Under the pieces are notes generated by a model. That model was not told where the DNA came from. It did no database searches and saw only the letters and a program-made list of their open reading frames with translations. The translations under genes and the position numbers were made by a program. A stretch of 64,000 nt of DNA from Thunnus maccoyii (lineage: Eukaryota; Chordata; Actinopteri; Scombriformes; Scombridae): contig NC_056538.1 of assembly GCF_910596095.1 (NCBI RefSeq), positions 17,346,501 to 17,410,500 of the forward strand, read 5' to 3'. Shown one piece after another: positions 9,708-21,700 of this stretch. Position 1 is the stretch's first letter, and every line of letters begins with the position of its first letter.

Positions 9708-12700
9708 TCACTGAGCCTGCGCTTTTGTTATGCGCTGTCCTGTAGCCATCAGTTCTGCCAGGTGAGTCACAGCAGGGTCAAACATCAGGCTAGCTGCAGC
9801 AACCACCACTTCATCTCTGTCGACAAAGGGAGGTGCAGGAAATTTAATAGCATGATGTAGCAATTCATGTTCAGCTGCATCAGGAGTTACTCAACAGCTG
9901 CTTACTTAATATAAAAAGCGAGGAATTTCCTCTCTTCCACTTTGCCTTTGAATATGATTTCTGTGTAGCCTTCCCCATAGCCTGTAAAAAGAAGAAATAA
10001 AAGAGGGAAATGAGATTCAGTGCAGTGTGGGCTTAAATATTCTAATATAAGAGTGACAGTTTCTCAGTAAAAACTCCCACCTGTGTATCTGATACTCTTC
10101 CCAAGCAGCACAGTCCAGAAGAAAGGAGCAGAGTCAATTTTGGTTCGTTTCTTTAGCATATTTAGAGCAGCTATTCTTCCTGAGGAAAGAAAGAGAAAAT
10201 GAGCATGATACACATTAAATCTTTTTTCAGCCAGACAGAAATCCCCATAAAGCTGTGTCTCTTTGATCCCTCAGTCTCTTACCGTGGGCTTGTGACATTT
10301 GCCAGTGACCAATGTTGACCCTTTGGTCTCCACAAATGCTCAGAGGGAAGGAGGTAACGTCTCCAGCGCTAAAAACATCTGGTATGTTGGTCCTCATGAA
10401 CTGAAAAAAGAGCAATGTGTTTACAGCAGAGCTTCAATATCAGGCCTAGAAGCAAAGTGCTTCACTGGACTTCATCGAATTTTAACGTGCACATTTCTCA
10501 GAAATGTGTCATGCACACATCAAGATATATCATATAAATACACATCCAGTCATCCCAGTCACCTGGACACAATTAGCTCAGAGATTAGCCATATCAACAC
10601 CACAGTGATTACAGTTTGTTTACCTTGTCTACAATTACAGCTTTCTTAGAATCCACTTCCACCTCACTTCCTGCCAAGAAGTCTGAATTGGGGATCACAC
10701 CTGGGCAGAGTAGTGTTTGCAATGTTAACAGAACGATAAAGGTCTGTATATTATAAGGTGTAAACGTTGCATGCGAGTTCATAATCTGCAAAAAATAAAT
10801 GATTTATTTTCTGTCATATATATTAATCAAAATACACATCATAACACCTGGAAACAACACAGTTAGTTACCAATTCCTGCAATCACCACATCAGCTTCCA
10901 GGGCCACACCGTTCTTCAGCACCACCTCTTTTACCTGCAGAAAGACAACATTTATGGATCCACAACAGAATATCGAGGTTTGAAGCAGCAGAATCTCAGG
11001 TTCAGCGACAGCGAGGATTGAGTAGAAGTAGTGTTACCTTGCCATTCTCCCCTCTGATCTCAGTGACTTTGTCGTTCATGTAGAACTTAACATTATGTTC
11101 CTCCAACATCTTTAAAAGGTAAAAAAAACTTAATTAAAATTGTGTTATGTTTAGTAAAAACAGATAAAATGACATACAGCTGTGACAAAGACAGAATGTC
11201 ATCATTGTTTCTTACTTGCATTGTCATCTTGCCGATCTGTGGGCCCAGAGAGCGCTCATACGGGTATGAGCCGGTGCCAACGACAGCCACACTTGAAGCT
11301 TTGTCTGATAAGTAGGACGCCACCTCCATACCTATTGTGTTAAAAGAAAAAACGCTAGTATCATTGTCTTGTGTTGTCAGTTATTTAATTAGTATATTTA
11401 ATAATAAGACATTTTGTCAACATGTCAGAGTAGGAAAAGCACAGGTGTAAATAATAAATTAAAGACAGCTGAATTCCTTTTAGCAGCTTCAGTTTCAGCT
11501 TCCTGCTACTGTGCATGATGGCTCACTGTCACACTGTCACGGCGTACTGGGACACTTGAATAGAGCAGAGCCATTGTTAATGTTATGAGTAACACCTGTG
11601 CTTGTCTTGATGCGTCTAAATGTCTGCTGTGAAAAAGCTTATTGGAGCGTCTTGAGATAATAAAAAACACCAAAAAAACAAAAATGAGCTAAGATTTATA
11701 CTGCAATGTAAAGAAAACTCAAATCTGATTACCTATGAAGGAGGCTCCAATGATGACGGCCTTACGACCAAGGCAGGAACTGTGAATCTCTTGGGAGTCT
11801 TCATAACTCTGCAGTAACTTCACTCCCATCAGGTCCTTACCAGGACAGTCTAGCTGCCTCGCTCTGTGAACAGAAGAGGGACTATTATATTGCTAATGCT
11901 TCATGGAAGTCTTACAACTCAACAATTACAGATGTTTTTCACAGTCTTCTATGTGTTTGTGATACTTAAGTGTAAGAAAACAATCTAAAAACTATTTGAG
12001 GAAGAGGAGAATGAGTCTAACCTGCAGCCCGTTGAGATGAGCAGCTGGTCGTAATGCTGCAGGGTGCCATCACTCATCTTCACTGTCTTCTCAGGTGGGT
12101 TTACAGACACCACCTGACACACAAAATATATTTCAGTTTTTGCAAGATGGTGAGACCACATCACAAATATCATTTTTTTTTGCTTATCACCTCTTTCTGT
12201 GTCCACACTTCTATCCCATATTGTTGCAAAAAGTCACTTGTTCGGAGGAGGATGCTGCTTCTGTCCACATTCATAGCCTGAAAAGAGAAAATGCCATTTA
12301 TGTGTTTAACCATTTCTTAAAAATGTCTCTTGTTGAAGAGACATTTCTTCTAAACAAAGGTTAACCACACACTTCAAAAAGACAAGCAATGCAGGATGGT
12401 GTTTACTGTAATTCAGGAATATGAAGTGTTTATTTGATTGCATGAATACAGGTCACAGTTCTTACCTTACTCAGTTTGGGTTTGTCAAATGGAGGCAGGG
12501 TTTCTTTGGTTACTATGATGATTCGACCTTGGTAACAGTTCTGCCGCAGCGTCTCAGCACAAACCAGGGAAGCAGGGCCTGAACTCACAAAGATTACAGT
12601 CAGTCTGTTCTTACTTAGCCGGTATATTCAGAGACAGAGCTTAAGGACACACAGCAGCACTACACCACCAAGTGTAGTTGAGCACCATCTCTAACCCTTT

Positions 12701-14370
12701 TCTAATTATCTGGGACGATTTCACATTTTTGTGAGACTGATGGCCTGAAGCTTGAACTGTCATGTGAAATTTCCCATGATTATTACATCCAGTCCTTACC
12801 TCCTCCTATGAGCAACACTGTGTGTTTGATGTCTGGTTCCACGCTGCACATCTCCTTCACCCGTCTGGTCATCTTCAGAGTCTGAACATAAACAACGGAT
12901 TGCTTAAAATGGAGCATTTTTACACAAAATGGAGGGAAACACTGTGATCATTTCATCTATTTAACTTGCAGTCACTCACTTTTTTGTTGATGGAAACGTA
13001 CACGTTGCCATCCTGAACTTTGACCTGTGAAATGAATTTTTTAAAAAGAGAAGTTTAGCCACAAAATATGAATTTTTTCCCCCAAAACAGATCATAGCAC
13101 AGTGGAGGTAAGTTGTGTGCACCGCCAAAATCATGTTTCCAGACTGCGAACGGCAGCAGCTGAAATGTTGACAATAGCATCCATTTTATAAGAAAGAAGA
13201 AGTACCCAGAACAATAATAATATCCTGAACTGGAACTACAAATGTTGTGAACGAGGGATACGTCATATGTGCAGTTCTTGCCTTAAGTTTGCACAAATTA
13301 AATTCAACACCATGTACTCAACATATACTGTTTAGAAAGCAATCCTAATGACAGCTAAATACTAACTATACTGACTAAATATTCCTTTGTTTGATCACCT
13401 TTCAAGCCAGTCTGCAATACATGGATGTGGGGCCACCTGCTGTTGTGACATCTAATCCCAATTTTGGTAAAAAGTCAAAATTCATGTCCACGAAAGATAC
13501 TGTATATAAAAAAGTTGTATTTGGAAATAAAAGTTGTCTTTTTACACCACATGAAAAGAGTGAAATTGCAACTTTTCTGATAAACCAATGTATGCTTTTG
13601 TTAGAAAGGTATATAAGCTTAATCTTGCAACAATTAAAACGAAAGAACATGCATTTTTGTTTCCATTTAAAGGGCATAAAAATCATGACATCAACAGAAT
13701 ATCTACAGAACGGGCAAATTGTTGACCTAAGTGTTTGTGTAAGTAAATCATAACACATTTTAAGATTGAAAGAATATCTGGATTCCTTCCTGTTGAAAAA
13801 GCAGTAAATTGTTATTAAATGTTGACCTCTAATGACAAGTTTTACCTTATAGTTGGGCAGACAGTCCAGACCTGGATACTCTTCAATATCTCCAGTTCTG
13901 ACATTGAAGCAAGCGCCATGAAAGGGACATCTCACTTTATCACCAATCAGTGCTCCTGGATTATCAGAGAACATGCAGTTAACACTACTCAATGCAAAAA
14001 GGTCGTTAATTCAGAGTAAGATGTGTAGAAAGTGAGAATCTGGATGTAGCTGAAGGCTTTACCTTTAACCAGAGGAGCGTTATAATGAGAGCACTGGCTT
14101 CCGACCGCACTGTACTGACCCTGCGTACGGACAAGCAACACCTTCTGATTCTCCACAGATACTTCTTTCATCCTTAATAAGCACATAGAGGAGAAATAGT
14201 GAAGGAAACGTAGCTATAGACAACTGAAACCACAGAGGGTGTAACATTTTTAATCTGTTATCTTTGATTGTTGTGACTTACTGTCCATCTTTCAGGTCAG
14301 CCTCCTGACAAACCAGTCCGGTCACCTCCTCCAGCTCCTCACCATGAACTGGTTCTTGGCATTGATTCAT
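9708..14370 (-). CDS. aifm4: AIFM3-like Rieske/FAD-dependent oxidoreductase
   Basis: Seventeen coding exons on the minus strand join in frame to 529 aa: 14370-14282, 14172-14063, 13955-13846, 13024-12980, 12881-12800, 12578-12466, 12277-12191, 12113-12022, 11863-11733, 11331-11216, 11109-11038, 10934-10871, 10700-10624, 10400-10283, 10179-10081, 9981-9906 and 9816-9708. The Rieske [2Fe-2S] ligands are CSHYNAPL (Cys57, His59) and CPFHGACF (Cys76, His79). An FAD fold follows, with LLIGGGPASLVCAETLR, then PPFDKPKLSK, an NAD(P)H site VIIGASFIGMEVASYL, FSAGDVTSFP near the FAD ribityl site, and a C-terminal domain (YGEGYTEIIFKGKVEERKF, LMFDPAVTHLAELMATGQ). It matches human AIFM3 throughout but starts at MNQCQEPV, so the long N-terminal extension of AIFM3 is absent. 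The last Gly of the first dinucleotide motif is Ser. Family is certain; the name aifm4 (teleost paralogue) is my best assignment. Confidence 0.93.
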
Positions 14371-14892
14371 TCTTAAAAGACATTAAGAAAACCTGCCTGT
14401 TGTTAGGCTGACTGGGTTAATTGTGTTTTTGTTCTATTTTAATCATAAATTATATCTCATGGTTGATGATTACAGTATTTCCAATCTGTTTCACCTGTTT
14501 GCTGTATAATCTGTATATCTTTGTGCATTAAACAGATTATATGCCCAACACAAATAATATTACTGTTCATTTAAAACCAGCTGTATTGCAACTTTCTCGT
14601 AATTCTTATATAGTCAAAATAAAAAGCACGAGCACTGCATATTTACTATTATTAGCATTATGTTTGGCTCCAGTGAAGAGAAATTCAAACCTACACTGGA
14701 AATTGAGATTATTTTGAAACCAGAGGGTATAACGTAACTGTGAAGTTGACAGAATACAGTAACTAAAGCATCGCAGATCCGGTTCTGCAGCAACTATTCA
14801 TCCTATACATCGTTTTCCCGATACGCTTCATACATTTAGCTCGTGGATGTATTATGATTCATAAAACATCATAAATAACTGCGCTATCCTCA

Positions 14893-15050
14893 CCTTGGTC
14901 TTTTTTCTTCCTTGATGCTCGCACAACTGTGATCCTCGCCAGTGTTTTCAGCAGGGGAACAAACGTGATGCGTACGCGAGCGCAGGCGAACCGCGTGACA
15001 GCCAACCGGAGTCCCCGCGAGCTCCTCCCACAACCAACAGCGATTAGATA
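14893..15050 (-). promoter_or_regulatory. aifm4 promoter and probable noncoding first exon
   Basis: On the minus strand a donor, ACCAAG|GTGAGG, lies at about 14893, and an acceptor (TTTTAAG) sits directly before the ATG exon. A noncoding first exon therefore probably starts in the CpG-rich stretch 14930-15030 (plus-strand GCGTACGCGAGCGCAGG and nearby CpGs). No TATA box is seen. The transcript start is not determined. Confidence 0.5.
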
Positions 15051-15418
15051 AAGACAGACTAATGTATGGATAGATAGATAGATGAATGTGAAGTCCCTAA
15101 AATTGATTTGGTTGTTAATGTGATCATTATAATGAGTTTATTCAAGGTACTTATAAGTTTTTTATTCACAAATATAGTTTTCTTAAAGAAATCAACATTA
15201 TTTTCTCTGTTCCTTAATGATTTCACATTTTTTGAACTCTCTAAAATCTCTTCAAAACAAAAAGAGTGTATCGATTATTATAATTACATTTTGAAAACGT
15301 TTAGAATTGCCGTATTTAAAAAATATATTTTATACTGTACTATTATAATTACTATTTTATTTTATTGTCATTGTCTTTGTCCATCTAATTTATATTTCCT
15401 GTTACAAGACTTGATTAT

Positions 15419-15452
15419 AATTTCAATTCACAATAGATTGTGAATTGAAATT
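15419..15452. repeat. Perfect inverted repeat, 16-bp arms, 2-nt spacer
   Basis: Arms 15419-15434 (AATTTCAATTCACAAT) and 15437-15452 are exact reverse complements separated by AG. It is AT-rich and lies in intergenic DNA. It could extrude as a cruciform or be the core of a small MITE, but no flanking duplication was recognised. Confidence 0.85.
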
Positions 15453-16952
15453 CACATTTGGACTGTGATTAAATAGGGAGTGTTATAATAAATATATAGT
15501 TTCAATAAAAAAAGATGCATTAAACAAGCCAACGTTAGCCTATCTCAGTGATGTTCACACACTGAATTTTGAACCAAAAAAAGCAAAAAACAAAAAACTT
15601 AACCAAAGTTACGAAGGTTAGTTCATGTAACTGTAATGCAGCAAAGATGACATTTTATCATTATAACAAGAAAGTAAAAGTAAAAGGTAAAGAAAGTAAA
15701 AAGTATTATCAGAGAAAATAACAAGAAGGTATCTCATTATAACTGCAAAACCACATTTTAACAAGAAACTATACAAACTGTAATTGATATTTATTGTTAT
15801 TTCATTAGTTTATTTAACAAGGACCATACAAATAAACATTATTACACATAAGCAATACAACAGTAATGTGTATATAGGACGTTTAGTTGATGCTAATTTG
15901 CACCAGATTCAAACAAATTACAAAAAATATGCAAACCAAAATGTATATAAATATGATTCCTGACATACTGGTTGTTTTATTCCTCTGTCTGACCTTTAGG
16001 TATCAATTGAAGGGATCAAAACGCTCATATATTTGTTACTACCTCCTCATCATAATAAGTTATTAGTATGTTACAATGTGAGCTGGTCTTTAACCAGTTG
16101 GTGGCGCTGTGTCATTAAATATTAAAGCTTCATGTCCTCGTCAGGCTGTGGGTTGAATGAACAGCGTTGTTTTGGTCTCTTACAGTGACTGAAAACAGTA
16201 AAAAAGTGAAAATATCAACTATGTTTCTGGTCAAAGTTAGAAAACAACAATACATAATTTAAAATAATACTATATAATGTACAATCAAATCAAAATAACA
16301 ATGTAACCTCTATTGATATGTAAAATAAACTACGATTCCCATAAATCCACAGTGGTTTGTGACGTGAGGTGGGTTGGGAGCTATGTTGCCTTCATGAGCT
16401 CTTCGTAATTTACAACATCCATGGGTAGATATATTTATACCTTCAAAGACATTCAAAAGCTTCAGAGATAGACTCTCTACCAAAACCTGCGCTGTTGTTC
16501 TGAGAAATAACAATCATAGCACAGAAGAACTGGAAGTATTATAACAATAATAATAATCATAATTATAATCATCACCTGTAGGAAATGTGTCAATAGTCGG
16601 TGGCTTCAAAAACCCCTCAGGTCCACTGTGGAGTGTCTTGAGATGGTGGATCCATGAAGATGATCAGGTATATCTGGTGACATGGTTGCATGAGTCATGG
16701 TGGCTGCCACTTGTTCGCTCCACCTCAGCTCCACTCAGGATGGAAAGAAGTCAGCCAGTGTCAAACTCCGCCTGTTTGTATCGTGGATTTGCTCTGAAAG
16801 ATATTTTTTTATCATGTGAGAACAAGATGATACTTTTGTGTGCGCAAGATAAAAAAATATAACATTTTAGGACTGTAAGGGCTCCATAGATTTCAGTTCT
16901 CTGAGAAATACTTGGTGAAAGCACCAAGAACCTTTATGGTATGATTTCAATG

Positions 16953-16983
16953 CACCAAATCTATCAAAACTATAGATTTGGTG
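16953..16983. repeat. Perfect inverted repeat, 12-bp arms, 7-nt loop
   Basis: CACCAAATCTAT at 16953-16964 and its exact reverse complement at 16972-16983 flank CAAAACT. The function is unknown, and the surrounding DNA shows no gene. Confidence 0.85.
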
Positions 16984-17694
16984 GAGCTGAAACATACTGT
17001 GATTGAAAGAAGTGATTAAAAAAAAAAGATTATTCTATGATATCAGTTCCATATTAGTAAGTGTGGTGTTGATGCAGAGCACAAAAGACATGAAGAAGCT
17101 AATCAATCAATGGAAAAACATTTAGCTTTGAGTTTAATTGGCAGTGGCTTTTTCAGATTTATTTGGCTGATGTCTATCAGCATGTGTATTGTATAATTTC
17201 CTGTTAGTACATTAATTTCAGTGCATAGTGTGAATATACACTCACCTCTTTAGGCTTTTGATTAAAAATGATTTATTTACTTTATTTTATTCACTTATTT
17301 TATTGTATTCATCTTGTAAAATGTTATTTTATCTTTTATTTTATTATTATTATCATTATTATTATTATATATTTTTATCCCTCTTATTTATTTATTTTTT
17401 TATTTTGTTTTTGTTTTTTAATCAATTGTATCTATTTTCTTAAATCTAGTTTTTATTTCACTCAATTTTATTGTCATTAGAGCTTTTAAATCTTTTATTT
17501 TCTTACATTTTCATATTTTTTATTTCTCGTGCATTAGTCTCAAATTGTTTTTACTGTTTACTGTCTACACTTGTTCTGTCTTATTATCGGCTCATCAGTG
17601 ATCTGTGAAGCACTTTGAATCGCACTAATCTAAAGTTTGTTTTTATTGATTTATTGATTGATTTGTCCTCCCCATTAATATACATGAGAGGCAC

Positions 17695-17925
17695 ATAACA
17701 GGCTATTAGGAGCACTTTACAATATAATGCACACCAGTACATCACCACCACCCACTATGACCTCGATAATAAACATAAAGTAGAATTATCATTTTTCTGA
17801 TAACGTCAACAAAAGTTGAACATGTAGAACCTTCATAACAGTAGAATTTATGTTAAAGTTGTTGTGTTGGATTTCATTAGATTGCACAGGTGTTCCTAAT
17901 AAAGTGCTCAGTGGGTGTAATTACA
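17695..17925. mobile_element. Fragment of a widespread fish interspersed repeat
   Basis: The segment ends with CACAGGTGTTCCTAATAAAG followed by TGCTCAGTGGGTG. I recognise this as the end of a nonautonomous DNA-transposon repeat very common in fish genomes. The left limit is uncertain and no coding sequence is present. Confidence 0.45.
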
Positions 17926-18239
17926 CTGTATAGTACATATATGTATGTATGTGTATTTTTTCCCCTCCTTCAAGCACAATTAATGTAATTTGCATTACAA
18001 AATACTGCTGACACAGTTGTTGTTTTCAAACTACAAGGTTAACATCATGTTTTATTGTTTGTATGTTAAAACCTGTTCTTTTCCCTGTTTGTACAACTTG
18101 TACAATGTGCTTTGACAATGCTGCTCCTCAGTATGGTGATGCCATAAAGCCTCTTTTGTGAAGTGAATTGAATAGAATGTGTTATGGATGGAACAAGGAC
18201 AGTTCATGTGTATGAAAAGTCTGTAATTTTGTGATTTTC

Positions 18240-18743
18240 TAACAGCACTTGAACGCGCCTCAACACATGGAGTGTGCTCGTAGCCGCGCCTCTTTATAGT
18301 AGGGCGGGGAGACGCTGTTGTTTGGTTTCTGTTGATGTCAAAAGTTACACAAGCAAGGGGATGAGGTTGTACAACAGGCGGGTTTCACAACTGCACACGA
18401 GGCTTCACGCGCACATTCATCACCCACCTGTACGGGTCACACCTGCGGCCACTGAGGTTTTCCCCGAGAGGGTAATTAAGGAAAAACCACAAATCCGTGT
18501 CAGTGAGAAATAATTTGTCCACGCCTTCTCTATCCCTGGACAATAACCGTGAAAGAAACACTCTTTAGTAATATTTACGCGCCTCTGTGAATGAACATCA
18601 GGAATATTTGGGAATACAGCGGTATGTTAACCTGATTGTCGTCGCAAACAAGTATCCACAGTCGGAGGCTCCGCTGCATCTACTGCTCACATCTGGGGGG
18701 GAGCCCGTGAAGTCTTCTCGTACTGGACAAAACATTTCCAGCT
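18240..18743 (+). promoter_or_regulatory. tlcd2 promoter and 5' UTR
   Basis: This CpG-richer stretch directly precedes the tlcd2 start codon. It contains a GC box, GGGCGGGG, at 18302-18309, preceded by a TTTATAGT string at about 18292 that may act as a weak TATA element. The 5' UTR carries upstream ATGs (for example 18587) in another frame. Promoter function is inferred. Confidence 0.5.
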
Positions 18744-21700
18744 ATGGAGTTGAGTTCAGTTATTTTGACGACTGGAGGCTCTTACGGATTCTTCAGGCTT
18801 GTCAACGCTGGAGTGAGTAAACTCCCGATGCCCGAAACTGCCTGCAGGAACGCGTGGAAATGGAGAAACATCTCTACATCCTTCGTTCACAGTCTCGTCA
18901 CCGCGATATGGGCAGTCCTCTGGTAAGTTAACAAACACATTAAGACTGTTTCATTCACTTAAAATCAAATTCAGTGTCTGCTGGCATCACAGGAAGCTTC
19001 TGGATGTGTTTTTTTAGATACCTGAAGCAGCCACGAGTCTGCATGGTCTCATTAAGGATGCTGGATTTTGGCGCGCTTATACATAACATTTGCTTTGGAT
19101 ATATTTAGATCGTATATTAACGTTCACTGCCTTGTCTTTAATATTACTATAATTTGTCTGATTGTTTTGTGTTTTGTTTTGTTTTGTTTTGTTTTGTTTT
19201 GTTTGTTTGTCATGCTACTTGTCCAGATTTCCTACGAGGATGTATAAATCCCATTGGGAATACCCTTTAAAGATCCCCTCCATGCATGTTTTTAAGATCT
19301 GTATATAAAATACTCTCCTTTGAATAATAGGTTGGCTGATGTGATTTTAACACACAAAAAAGTTCACTTATCTTGTTAAAATCCTTAAAATTACACATCC
19401 TCCTTCTCCCTCATTAAAAATTCCAGAAACTATGAATATGCAAATGTACTTTATTTCAGAAGTTTAACAAGATGTCTCCTACTTTACTGTAAAGTCTATT
19501 CTCAGTGTTTATGCACTGGAGGCTTCAGGTTTCCACATATCACACTTGATATGTACACACTTGATGTAAGTTGAATATTGGACCAGAACTGACTCCAAAC
19601 TAGTTGTGATGTCACAAATCATGCTTGTAAGCCTGCGCCTTAAAATCAGATTTTCAGTGAGCACAGAGAAAGTTTCCATTTTCAGCAGATTAATGTAAAA
19701 AACAAACTGCACAGTGAAGCTCAAACAACCAACTATAGAAACAAGAAGAAAAACACATTTTTGAGCAGAGTTTAAAGATGTGGATGGAAAAGTTTACTGT
19801 GTGAAATAATATGAGTGGTTCTGAGGACATTCAAATTAATTAATTGTAGAGAAATCTCTGTCAAATAAAGTTCCAAAAACTTCATCTGATTGTCTGTTTT
19901 TATCTTTCCAGCTTTTTCCTTCACCCGCGGATGGCCGAAGACTTGATAGAGACTCACTCTGTGTTTTCTCACGCGTTGGTGTCATTTTCGATCGGTGAGT
20001 AGATCGTGATAGCGTTCAGTGCTGAATTACAAACTGTGTCCTTATAGGAATGGGCTGGTGGTGTTTTTACTGGAGGTAGATAGAGGCTTGATAGAGGTGC
20101 TGTCATCATAAGGGAAAGTGAGGAAGTGACATTATCCAAATCAGTTAATCTCATTTTCCTACATGGTGTCATAACAATTGAGTGACCTGAAGAGTGTATG
20201 TAGTCCATATAAAGCATTTATCTTAACCAGCTAACATAAGTCTTATCTTGACAAGTATTATAAGGCATGGAGATGTTTTTTTTCCATAATTTCATGTCAA
20301 ACACTTTTTGCTTTACCTGAAGCCGATATGGAAAGCATATTGTCTGCAACAGTGGGCGCAGACATAGTAAACAAGCCTTTTTACACACGTGCCACCGTTA
20401 ATCTCCTGAATGCTCAGCAAATTAGGAGTTGACATGTTGATATTCTCCCATCATTGCTCAAACCCTGTGGCCTTTTAATTGTTTCTACAATTCACTAACA
20501 CAGTTCATATTTACCATATTATAAAGGTAAATAAAAGGGTTTACGAGGGTCAAGCTGACTCAAATTTAAACAATCTCACTATCCTGCATAGCTCTGCATC
20601 GTTCTATTTATGAGAGATGTATTACCAGTCAACCCAGTCAAAAGTTTGGACACACTTTCTTATTCAAGTGAATGGGAAGGTGTGTCCAAACTTTTGACTG
20701 GTTCTGTATATTGCAGCTACTGGAGTGTGTGAACTGTCCTGCAGATGAGTTTTTGTCACTGTATTGCTTCCTGAAATCCACAATGTAGGCTACAATAAAT
20801 ATAACCATCTGCTCCCCGAAACTTACAGAAATTATTTTTTGTTTGGTTTCGTTGTAATCTCTCAAATCTGAGTGCGCATGCTATCCGACATTCTTAAAAT
20901 AGCAGCTCGCCTTGTTTTTTACTTTTTCCTCATTAATCCTGTTAAGTATTCTAGAGGAACTAGCGGCACGTGTCTCCTCTTAAACCACAAATATATTGGA
21001 TCTGCGCCGGAAAACAAGGGCTCCCCTAGGATTCCCGGGATGTTTGACATTCTTTCATGAAGCCCAGCGCTGGAAGATGGCAAAGGGAGGAACAGGGTTG
21101 GTATGTGAAGATCAATGGAGGGCATTATGATCGGTCCCAGGCACCGGGCGTAACCCCACACAGTCACGTGACATCACCAAGACAGCAACTGCGCAAAAAA
21201 GTCAGTAGATTTATGCGGCATCCACATTAAATCCCAGTGGTAACAGAAATGGGAGGCGTTAACGCAACAACAAGTCGGATCCTTCTCCCGAGTCCTCCTA
21301 CAAGCAATGTGGTGTGATTCTGAGGCCTCATTGAGTTTTTTGCACCAGATGTGTGGATTCACCCCAGCTCGCTATGATACCATGCTGCAAACCTCGCAGT
21401 GACATGCCATCAATTATTCTCAACTTGTTGAATGAGGACCTCGTCCAAGTGCCTAGACTAGCCTCTCACAGAGGAACCCAATTATGGTTATTGTGTGTTA
21501 AGCTGCTTTCATGTGCCTTTGATACTCAGTAGTTTAGAGTTCATCGTTGCCATAAATAACTGCGTTAAATCATATTTCTCTCTACCTGTTTTACCCAAAC
21601 ATATGAACAACAAGATGAAGTCATAGTTACCTCTAACACAGAAAGTGATAGCCATAGTAAGTATTGCTCAATGGGCATGTTTTGTTGATATAAAGAAGTA

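Larger units (their letters stand above)
15051..17690. other. AT-rich intergenic DNA between aifm4 and tlcd2
   Basis: This is about 2.6 kb of AT-rich sequence with no recognisable gene. It contains a short GATA run (about 15069-15082), a perfect inverted repeat at 15419-15452 and another at 16953-16983. Small ORFs, for example 16587-16862, resemble nothing known to me. A T-rich, low-complexity stretch spans about 17260-17480. Confidence 0.5.

Noticed and set aside
16587..16862. 91-codon ORF in the aifm4-tlcd2 intergenic DNA
   Set aside because: No motif, no splice or promoter context, and a length expected by chance.
18587..18820. 77-codon ORF overlapping the tlcd2 start
   Set aside because: It is in a different frame from the conserved TLCD2 sequence and runs through the splice-independent 5' UTR. 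No family match was recognised.
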